DNA from: Psilocybe azurescens
Lineage: Eukaryota; Basidiomycota; Agaricomycetes; Agaricales; Agrocybaceae
Length of the DNA: 15,206 nucleotides
NCBI GenBank assembly: GCA_023853785.1
Contig: JAJIRX010000356.1
Location: 1-15,206 of the forward strand
Reading direction: 5' to 3'
This document shows, in pieces, positions 9,027 to 15,206 of this stretch. Below the pieces are notes generated by a model. That model saw only the letters and a program-made list of their open reading frames with translations, was not told the origin of the DNA and searched no databases. Positions within the stretch are counted from its first letter, which is position 1. Each line of letters opens with the position of its first letter. Position numbers and translations under genes: made by a program.

Positions 9027-9762
9027 CTGAATTGTAAACCTGAGGTGCACTCGATGTAACTCTCTCGCGTTTCTTGAGCTCCTTTGTATACAAATCATTA
9101 ATGTTCTTAACTTTGATTCCAAGAAGATCGAGTGCTGTTTGTGCATTCTCTGTGAGTGTTTTAATGGAAGGGTGCTTTTGGGTTGGCCCATGTTTTTCTG
9201 GGGCAAGCGAAACTACAGATCTCTCGACAAATCCTTGAACAGAGGTACACATCTCCAAACCATCCAGTAAAGAAGAGTCCTTGAGTGGTCCGGGATTTAT
9301 ATCGAGACGCCTGATTGTTTGCTGCTGAGCCATGATTTCATCCAGGATAAGGCCAATGTGAGCCGCCATCTGTTTTTTCTTGTCAATAATATAATCGGAG
9401 TTGGGCTTGATGACTGAGGATGGTATCAGATTGATTTGTTCAATCATCAAACTCTCCATTTGTTCCTCTATATGCTGTTGATGAACAGTGAGGGCCTCTG
9501 TTTGAGCATCCCAGGTGTGATATCCAACTTGCAAGTCCTCTCTCTGTTGCTGGAATTGGTGTGCTTTATAGTCCCTGGCATTAAGCAGTTTGCCCTGCTC
9601 TCCAGTGATCGGATTGGTAAAGTCACAACAGCATTGAAATTTGCAGCAGCAGAGCCATGATTGCTCATTAATTGCGGGCAGAATGAAGGTATGATAGTGG
9701 TCTGGTATCAGAGGTCCAGATGGACTACTAGATAAGATGTAGATAAAGATTAGTTTTTCCTC

Positions 9763-9868
9763 ATGCTCTCAATAAGTGACATAAATGCACACTGTAGCAC
9801 AGAGGTTTTTGCTTATGTTGTATGGAACAAGAAAAAGGCAATGAATCTCCATAGTACACTACTCGGTG
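9763..9868. other. Short gap between two minus-strand pseudogenes
   Basis: About 100 bases with no feature I can support. The RING pseudogene ends (TAA) at 9869 and the transposase frame opens at about 9762. The two could once have shared a transposon or simply be neighbours. Confidence 0.3.
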
Positions 9869-10195
9869 TTAAATTATGTATTGAACTGGCACTGCGTCAA
9901 TAATTTGTCGCAAAACAGGCAGAAATTGGTGTTTTGTATCAATTTCAACATGACAACAAGGACACAATGGGGGTGCCCTGGCCAATCAGAGTGCCTCTGG
10001 TTCTGGTTTCTTGGAAAGGATCCATGATTTGATACAGGCTTTACAGAATGTATGTCCACATCCTAGCCTGTGAGCCACATCATTTGCTGGAATCATGAAT
10101 TTTCACAGTAAACCACATACATCACAGGTGTAGTAACCATGAAGTCTGTACATATATGTAGGGCAGGTTATACTCTCAATGACAGTTTTCACGAA
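9869..10195 (-). pseudogene. RING-finger protein pseudogene
   Basis: In one minus-strand frame I read TCDVCGLL, a TGA, then HRLGCGHTFCKACIKSWIL, another TGA, and LARAPPLCPCCHVEID, ending with a Val/Ile-rich tail at TAA 9871-9869. The spacing fits a C3HC4 RING: CxxC (TCDVC), CxH (CGH), CxxC (CKAC) and C-P-C-C. RING domains bind zinc and usually act in E3 ubiquitin ligases. Upstream the frame is open to a TAG near 10195, with an ATG at 10153-10151. The RING lies at the very C-terminal end, so any N-terminal domains would have lain to the right, where an LTR fragment now begins (10286). Both stops are TGA, consistent with CGA decay. A host gene fragment or a transposon passenger gene are both possible. 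Confidence 0.65.
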
Positions 10196-10285
10196 CTATT
10201 CCAGAGATTTTGCCTCATGTTTCAGTTGGGAAGACAACTGGAGAAGAGTCAGACAGTTGAGAGCTTATTTTACCCCAACTCACTG

Positions 10286-10491
10286 TGTTACGATCTCAAG
10301 TTAGAATCATGCAGTGTGCGTAATCTACCACCAATCATTTACAAGAACAAGTTCAAGTCTGAGTTGAGCAATTTAAGCAGGTTGGATTCTCAAGAACTAG
10401 CTAAAGAATACAGTGGATCCTTCCTGGTATAAATACTACGAACTGTACAGCAAGTTGAAACGAGTTTGAATGTTCATCAGCAGATGTATAT
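10286..10491 (-). repeat. LTR fragment, same family as 10492-10966
   Basis: TGTTACGATCTCAAGTTAG through CAGATGTATAT matches the first 205 bases or so of the adjacent full LTR, with about a dozen differences, mostly transitions. It stops exactly where the full LTR starts. This is what is expected if a younger copy inserted into an older LTR of the same family. The last five bases, TATAT (10487-10491), would then be the target-site duplication, and the remainder of the old LTR should lie beyond the window. The short frame at 10139-10432 (plus) runs into this LTR and is not a gene. Confidence 0.8.
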
Positions 10492-10966
10492 TGTTACAAT
10501 CTCAAGTTAGAATCACGCAGTGTGCGTAATCTAACCACCAATCGTTTACAAGAACAAGTTCAAGTTCAAGTTGAGCAGGTTAAGCAGGTTGGATTCTCAA
10601 GAACTAGCTAAAGAATACAATGGATCCTTCCTAGTATAAATACTATGAACTGTACAGCAAGTTGAAACGAGTTTGAATGTTCATCAGCAGATGTATATAA
10701 GAATAGAGGAAACAGATCAATCGTTCATCAAAAGATGTATCATAAAAGATGGAAGTGAAAGGAAACAGATCAAACATTCATCGAAAGATGTATCATAAAA
10801 GATGGAAGTGAAAGTCCATCAGAGATATGATGGAATTTTGTAGAATGATAGAAAACAAAGTTCATCAGAGCAGACGATGCTGTATCAATGATGTGAAGGA
10901 TGACAAAGAAAAGGAAAAGAAAAGAAAAGAAAAGAGAAAGGGAAAATAAAAAGACTTGTTGTAACA
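10492..10966 (-). mobile_element. Complete 3' LTR of a Ty3/gypsy element
   Basis: A 475-base LTR bounded by the 8-base inverted repeat TGTTACAA (10492-10499) and TTGTAACA (10959-10966), with TG...CA ends. The element reads on the minus strand, so this is its 3' LTR. It adjoins the polypurine tract at 10967-10978 and the pol pseudogene. Inside are a tandem 53-base repeat (10709-10814) and a purine-rich run of AAAAG units (about 10907-10946). The partner 5' LTR is not in the window. Confidence 0.85.
10709..10814. repeat. 53-base tandem duplication inside the LTR
   Basis: The unit begins GAAACAGATCAA and ends GATGGAAGTGAAAG. Copies are 10709-10761 and 10762-10814, with few differences. In U3/R-type LTR regions such repeats can hold regulatory sites, but nothing here proves that. 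Confidence 0.85.
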
Positions 10967-10978
10967 TTACCCCCATAC
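10967..10978 (-). other. Polypurine tract next to the 3' LTR
   Basis: On the minus strand, GTATGGGGGTAA directly precedes TGTTACAA, the LTR start. Purine tracts at this spot prime plus-strand DNA synthesis in LTR retrotransposons. Confidence 0.65.
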
Positions 10979-11089
10979 TACACTCCTTATGCCTCAGAAG
11001 GAGTGAAGTCTAATACTTGTACGAGTTCATTAGTTTCCGTATGGTTCACCTGTGGTGTTTGCGATTCTGGTGTTGTCGGCCGAAGAGGT
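10979..11089. other. 3' untranslated part of the gypsy element
   Basis: About 110 bases between the pol stop and the polypurine tract. No array palindromes and no further features seen. Confidence 0.5.
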
Positions 11090-11515
11090 CTAGGGCTTCA
11101 AATGTTGAAAGTGTTTGAGTGTAACAAGGCATGGCAGGTCGTTTGCCTCATAGACATGAGTTGGCAGGGGTAGAAGAGGAAGAAGCGGCAGGGGTATCGA
11201 TGAAAGACATGTTGCGTTGCTTTGGTAGTTGGGGTATGGTTCAGAGATAGAATGACTTGGCCTTTTAACCACTTTGGCAATTAATGGAAGGCGTTGATAG
11301 AGCTCTTGTTCGACCCTATTTAGTTTGAGGCGTAAAGATCTGGTTTGGTGGTGGGCCAGTTTAGCAGCAGCCGGGCAATGGTTCTGGTTTGCCATCTCCT
11401 TCTGATCGATTGTCTTGTTGTATTTGGTGAGAATTTCTCTTTGCAGCGTCTTGAGTTCTTCTACAGTCTGTTCAGTTAAAGGGGTATCAAGATGGGAGTT
11501 TCGAGTTGGTTCGTT
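11090..11515 (-). pseudogene. C-terminal tail of the gypsy polyprotein
   Basis: The same frame that carries the end of the chromodomain segment continues past the TGA at 11518-11516 as NEPTRNSHLDTPLTEQTVEE, then a charged Leu/Lys/Arg-rich stretch that could form a coiled coil, and a Pro/Leu-rich end, stopping at 11092-11090. It lies between the chromodomain and the 3' LTR. An unrelated small ORF starting at the ATG at 11395 is less likely, given frame continuity. Confidence 0.55.
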
Positions 11516-11919
11516 TCAGAGTTTTGAGTGAAGGAAGAGGCGATGCGTCAGAGAAAGTGAGGCATCAGGATGGTAGGGATGATCAAAGTTTGTGTAGTTG
11601 GTGGTATTCTCAAGAATCTCACTGTTGTCATTGAATGCATCATCTTTTCCCACATTGCTTCGGAGATAGGGAATCCGGTCTATTTGACAAGGTATTGATA
11701 TTTCCACTTTCCTTTCTTGGGTTTTCATCCAGTCTTTCTGTGATTTAAAATAGTTTCGACTTCCCAGTGTTCTTCCTGATTTTTGATCTTGGGTGGTGGT
11801 CTAGGGAAGTTTGGTCCATATGTCTCCGTCTCTTTGTATGGCATGAGTAAAGTGGCGTGGAAGACATCATGGATTTTCCATATCTTGGGTATTTCGAGTC
11901 TGTACATGAGAGGTCCCAA
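11516..11919 (-). pseudogene. Integrase C-terminus and chromodomain
   Basis: Starts GPLMYRLEIPKIWKIHDVFH (the GPY/F-type end of integrase), then ATLLMPYKE and EVETILNHRKTG. After a TGA (11727-11725) the chromodomain core continues as KWKYQYLVK, a TAG where Trp is usual, and GFPISEAMW. The tail moves to another frame (DDAFNDNSEILENT). Chromodomains of this group steer integration toward marked chromatin. Its presence puts the element among the chromoviruses. Confidence 0.85.
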
Positions 11920-11999
11920 GACTTCCCGTGATCATGAACGGGCCTTCTTTCGGTTTCATCTTCGAATGGTACCTAGTGGAGATGTTGTGGGAGTCTAGC

Positions 12000-12921
12000 C
12001 AAACTTTCGTTCCTTTCTCGGAATGGTTTGAAATTTGATTTTTGTCGTTTGGCTATTCTTTGTCTTGCAAGTTCATGAGTGGCTAATGCTTCTTCTCAAT
12101 CTTTTAGGAGGTGTTTGACTTTTTCTTCCACTGATGGGGCTTCGGTGTTCTCGAATGCAAGTGGAATGGCCAACGGAGATGAACCTAAGGTGAGTTCAAA
12201 TGGGGTTTTGGCCCTTTCAGAGTGTTTCCTGTTGTTGTGAGTGAATTCCAAAGTTCCAATCGACTTGTTCCAATCGGTTGGGTGTGATGAACAGTAGATG
12301 GACAGGTAGGCTTCTATTTCTTGGTTGAATCACTCGGTGGTTCCGTCTCCTATTGGATGATAAGCCGTAGTTAATTTGGACTTGATTCCCAAGAGTTTCA
12401 TGAGTTCTTGGAAGACTTTTGCAGTGAATAGAGGATCTCAGTCGGAGATAATGCTATCTGGGAGTCCAAATCATTTGAAGAGGTTGTCGAGTAAGAGTTG
12501 AGCTGCTCCTTCTAGCGTCAAGTGCCTCTCCCAGTTCCCCTTTTTTGGCAAGGTATTAAAATCACCCCTTAGTAAGCCCATGGTCTACCATGACCATGAT
12601 TGCATCCACAATCTGTCCCGCACTGTTCTTAACCGGTGGTAAGTCGGTTACAAAATCCATTGAACAGTTTGCAAATGGTCGTGTAGAAGTTGGTCCAGCA
12701 ACTGGCATGAAAGACGGGTGAGAGGGATTTCTGTTGATCTTGAATTGCTGACAGATTCCGCAGCCTTTGACGTATTGTTTCACGAAGGATCGTAGTCCTG
12801 GCCACCAGTAATGTGCCTTTACTGCGTTGTAGGTTTTGAGTTCTCCGGGGTGTCCTGCTGATGGTAGATCGTGGAGATATTTTACCACTTGTTGGCGTAG
12901 GTTTTGGTTTTTGGTATACAT
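12000..12921 (-). pseudogene. Integrase segment with zinc finger, many Arg-to-stop changes
   Basis: From 12921 the frame gives an H2C2 zinc finger (HDLPSAGHPGE ... CGICQQFK) and the core start SMDFVTDLPPV with the first catalytic Asp. After a frame change near 12560 it continues FGLPDSIISD (second Asp), LLGIKSKLTTAYHP, FNQEIEAYLSIYC (family Glu), LEFTHNNRKHS, TPFELTLGSSPLAIP and HELARQRIAKR. In this second part four TGA stops, at 12473-12471, 12440-12438, 12332-12330 and 12098-12096, fall at positions where the family has arginine. Two frames are needed, so it cannot be functional. Confidence 0.9.
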
Positions 12922-12977
12922 GTTTTGTCTTTATAAAAATGATGTTTTTCCTGTTGAATTCCTCTGTTCTCCAGTCG

Positions 12978-13559
12978 TCAGAGGCCGGTTCGTAAGTTCA
13001 GTGGTCCTCCTTGCAGTAGAGCTTTCAAGATTTCCGCAATATCTGTGTCAAATTCTTCTGAATCAATGATTTTCTGTTGTAGTTCAGTGTCAATTAGATT
13101 GATGAAAAGCTCTTCTGGTAATAGAGTCACATCTTCATTATCATGGTCTTCGTCTGGTATGAAATCTGGTCTTCTTGATAAGGCGTCAGATTGAATCATT
13201 TTTGTCCCAGGCATATGGATTAGTTTCAGATCGAATTCAGATAGGAATAATGACCATCGAGCTTGCCGTCTGTTCAGATTTCTTGGGCTTCTGAAGTAGG
13301 TCAGGTTCTTGTGGTCAGAATGGATGATCATTGTATGTTTGGATCCTTGAATGTAGTGTCTCCATTCCTGTAATGCTTGTACAATTGCCAGGAGTTCTTG
13401 ATCATAGATTTCGTAGTTTCTTTCTGTTGCGGAGAAGGTTTTCAAAATAAATGTGCACAGGTGTCTTTCGCCGTTTCCATCGAGTTGAGTCAGAACGGCT
13501 CCAGATGCGTATTTAGAGGCATCACATTCAATTTGAAATGGTTTGCTCGGGTCTGGCAT
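12978..13559 (-). pseudogene. RNase H domain segment of gypsy pol
   Basis: An uninterrupted 193-codon segment with the RNase H landmarks of gypsy elements: ECDASKYASGAVLTQLDGNG, FSATERNYEIYDQELLAIVQ, HSDHKNLTYF, LNRRQARW and DALSRRPDF. The catalytic Asp/Glu/Asp residues (ECDAS, DQELLA, SDHKN) are all present. It is preceded by an RT connection in another frame and followed by a frame change near 12975 before the integrase. This is the best preserved domain of the element. Confidence 0.92.
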
Positions 13560-13767
13560 CGAGAGAACTGGTTCTTCCGTGAATCGTCATTTCAGTTCGT
13601 CGAACGCTTCGTTGAGCTGCGTCCGTCCATTCAAATTTCTTGTCCTTCTTTAGGAGGTTGTTCAGGGGTTGCGCTACCGTAGAGTACTTTCTGATGAATT
13701 TTCGATAGAAATTTCCAAATCCCAGGAATCCCCTGACTTGCTTGACTGTGGTAGGCGCCGGCCAGTC

Positions 13768-14064
13768 TCAGATTCCTTTAAGTTTTGATTGGTCCATGGA
13801 GATTTTTCCTTCTTTGATTATCATTCCCAGGTATTCGACTTTTCGTTGTCTAAAGACACATTTTTCTGGTTTGAGGTACAGGTCGTTATCTTTTAATCTT
13901 TGTAGGATAATCTGTTTGTATTTTGCCAAATCTTCTTGATTTTCAGCAAAGATTAAGATGTCGTCCATGTAGATAATCACAAATCCTCCAGAGATTTCAC
14001 CTTCAAACAGCGAATCCATCATGGATTGAAAAGTGGCTGGGGAATTGCATAATCCGAAGAACAT
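13768..14064 (-). pseudogene. Reverse transcriptase palm segment
   Basis: The longest intact piece of RT: FFGLCNSPATFQSMMDSLFE, then IIYMDDILIFAE with the YMDD catalytic box, LKPEKC, and EYLGMIIKEGKISMD. It ends in a TGA just before [11 protein letters not shown], the usual start of the RT/RNase H connection. The matching upstream part ([26 protein letters not shown]) lies at about 14310-14140 in another frame. The YMDD and LDV motifs supply the three catalytic aspartates of the family. Confidence 0.92.
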
Positions 14065-14700
14065 AACTGTGGGTTCAAAGAGTCCTCAATTTGTTTTGAA
14101 GGCGGCTTTCCATTGATCTTCCTTTCGAATCGCGAACATTGTTGTATCCTTGTCTGACGTCAAGCTTGGTAAAGAATTTCGCTCCTTTGAGTTTGTCCAA
14201 TAGATCAGGAATTCGTTGCAAAGGGTACACATTCTTTATTGTCCATTTGTTTAGATATTGATAGTCCTGACAAGGTTGCAGTTTTCCGTCTTTCTTGGCT
14301 ACAAAGAAAAGGGTAATGCAATGTCCGATTCTGATTTGACGATATATCCTTTGTCCAGCATTTCTTTAAGAAATTTGTTCTGCTCGATTTGTTCTTCCGG
14401 AGTGAGGCTGTAGACTTTGCATGGTTTCGGTTTGAATCCAGGTTTCAGTTCGATTTTGTGGTCCCAGGGTCTTGAGATGGGAAATCGATCTGCTGCCTTT
14501 TGGTCGAAAAAGTCCGAGATAGTCGTGGAGGTCCGGGGGAATAAGTTCTTCCAACGGTTTAGCGGGTGTCCTGTTTTCGTGTTCCATTGCCAGAGTTTGT
14601 GAAGCCATGGTTTTTGCATTGATCCATGCCTGGTCCATTTCTTCGAGTCTTTTGCTTTGATAAAATCTATTACCAAAGTGTTGAAGTGCCTTTGAGTGGG

Positions 14701-15206
14701 GAGGTCTACACTCCCCCACAGGTACTGATCGGAACCAGTCGGAACTGACCGGTTCCGACCGAATTTTATTTGGCAGTGTCCCTGCCAAATTAGCAGTAAA
14801 ATGTCCAAATTTTTCTGACCGGATTCCGACTGGATTCCGATCGGAACCACTGGTACCGACCGGTTCCACTGTTAACAAGTCCGACCAAAATCCAATCGGA
14901 ATCCGACCGAATTCGACTGGAATCCAAGTGGAATTCATCAAATTCAAACCCACTAGACCCAATTCCGAGTGGAACTGAGTGGTACCAAGCGGAACCATAT
15001 TGTCAGCATACTATTTACAGCTCAGCAAAGTAATAACACAAAAAGTATACATAGATTTCAACAGTTTGTGACAAATTTGGTATTGTTAGAATTGTAAAAT
15101 TAGGAGAATATGTTTATGTAATAGTTATATAAAATTAAAAAATTTCTGGTAAAGAAATACCTATTTTTCATATAAATCTGTGCTTATATAATCTAAATGT
15201 CTTGAA
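14701..15206 (-). repeat. Fourth palindrome-array element (copy D), runs off the window
   Basis: On the minus strand the array ends in TGTGGGGGAGTGTAGACC (within 14719-14701), matching the terminal motif of copies A-C. The array (14720-14998) uses units such as TCCGACCGA, TCCGATCGGA, TCCGACTGGA, AACCGGTCGG and TCCAAGTGGA. It holds a perfect 9-base stem with a 5-base loop, ATTTGGCAG/CTGCCAAAT (14768-14790). From 15000 to the window end the DNA is strongly A/T-rich, as in the outer halves of the arms. It interrupts the gypsy pol, so it inserted after, or recombined with, that element. Confidence 0.7.
14768..14790. repeat. Perfect hairpin inside array D
   Basis: ATTTGGCAG and CTGCCAAAT pair over nine bases around TGTCC. 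This is distinct from the array units and could form a stable stem in RNA or single-stranded DNA. Confidence 0.8.

Larger units (their letters stand above)
6009..9762 (-). pseudogene. Tnp2-type (CACTA) transposase pseudogene
   Basis: A Tnp2/Transposase_21 protein of the kind common in mushroom genomes, whose intact form cuts and joins CACTA-type DNA transposons. It is readable nearly end to end. The N-terminal Cys cluster WLCCCKFQCCC is at 9657-9625. A hydrophobic segment and a CPKCYKIY zinc-type motif follow (about 8940-8650), then FHDWMANLVSW (about 8545-8510) and GRYLFSLGFDFFNPL (about 8350-8305). IPGPSEPSLDSINPLLQPLV is at about 8210-8150, DLPAARKIGSF at about 8040 and the hallmark DPMHNLFLGL at 7770-7741. 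MGEIRRDIQVMVKPSW starts at 7190, PNHHMALHLAEFL is near 6840 and VHGWWTFPFEHMIG near 6780. The C-terminus ends at TAA 6011-6009. Lesions include frameshifts near 8850, 8400, 8070 and 6580, and stops near 8657, 8600, 7387, 7280, 7083, 6935, 6620 and 6184. No start codon is evident: the frame opens after a TGA at about 9763. Terminal repeats were not found. Confidence 0.9.
11090..14705 (-). pseudogene. pol: Ty3/gypsy chromovirus pol pseudogene (5' truncated)
   Basis: A fungal gypsy polyprotein, read leftwards. The pre-RT segment (EMDQAWINAKTMASQ, PPDLHDYLGLF) occupies about 14660-14500. RT follows with RPWDHKIELKPGF and TKLDV, then FFGLCNSPATFQSMMD and the catalytic YMDD at 13971-13960. RNase H is at 13559-12978. 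Integrase has its H2C2 zinc finger and core at 12921-12000, and the chromodomain region lies at 11919-11560. The frame continues past a TGA (11518-11516) into a Lys/Arg/Leu-rich tail ending at 11090. Frameshifts occur near 14500, 14312, 14135, 12975, 12560 and 12000, with many TGA stops. Gag, protease and the 5' LTR are missing: homology stops at about 14705, where a palindrome-array element begins. It is not able to move by itself. Confidence 0.93.

Noticed and set aside
10139..10432. Plus-strand 97-codon gene
   Set aside because: Its second half lies in the LTR fragment, and its first half is mostly antisense to or upstream of the RING pseudogene.
14720..15206. 5' LTR of the gypsy element
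   Set aside because: No similarity to the LTR at 10492-10966 is visible, and gag and protease, which should lie between, are absent.

Overview
The window looks like a piece of transposon-rich, repeat-dense DNA from a filamentous basidiomycete fungus, most likely an agaricomycete. This is an inference. It rests on a decayed Tnp2-type (CACTA / Transposase_21) gene with a short 58-base GT-AG intron and a chromodomain-bearing Ty3/gypsy pol, both of styles familiar from mushroom-forming fungi. I see no intact host gene. Every recognisable protein is on the minus strand and broken by frameshifts and stops.

Layout. Positions 1-4498 hold a large inverted-repeat structure: two near-identical arms of about 0.72-0.77 kb (1-770 and 3782-4498) face each other around a 3.0 kb centre. 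Each arm has an A/T-rich outer half and an inner half packed with short palindromes of the type TCCANTGGA. The centre holds only fragments of possible coding sequence. Positions 4510-5157 are GC-rich, triplet-like low-complexity DNA that reads as a decayed acidic tract on the minus strand. At 5274-5357 lies a tRNA-like sequence with good A and B boxes and a T8 run, followed by a third palindrome array (5388-5660).

Positions 6009-9762 (minus) carry the Tnp2 transposase pseudogene, read nearly end to end from an N-terminal Cys cluster to the C-terminus. Behind it, at 9869-10195 (minus), is a RING-finger pseudogene. Then come a 206-base LTR fragment (10286-10491), a complete 475-base LTR (10492-10966, TGTTACAA...TTGTAACA), the polypurine tract, and a gypsy pol pseudogene read leftwards from 14705 to 11090 (RT, RNase H, integrase, chromodomain, C-terminal tail). 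The pol is cut off at its 5' side at about 14705 by a fourth palindrome-array element that runs past the end of the window, so gag, protease and the 5' LTR are not seen.

The most interesting point is that the four palindrome arrays (two arms, 5388-5660, 14720-14998) differ in sequence but share one architecture. At one edge each has a motif close to GGGGG-x-x-GTGTAAAGACC, then a few hundred bases of roughly 10-11-base-spaced palindromes, then an A/T-rich stretch. This suggests an array-bearing, probably non-autonomous element family that has entered several sites, including a gypsy element. A second theme is decay by C-to-T change: many premature stops are TGA where the protein family normally has arginine, as expected from CGA to TGA.
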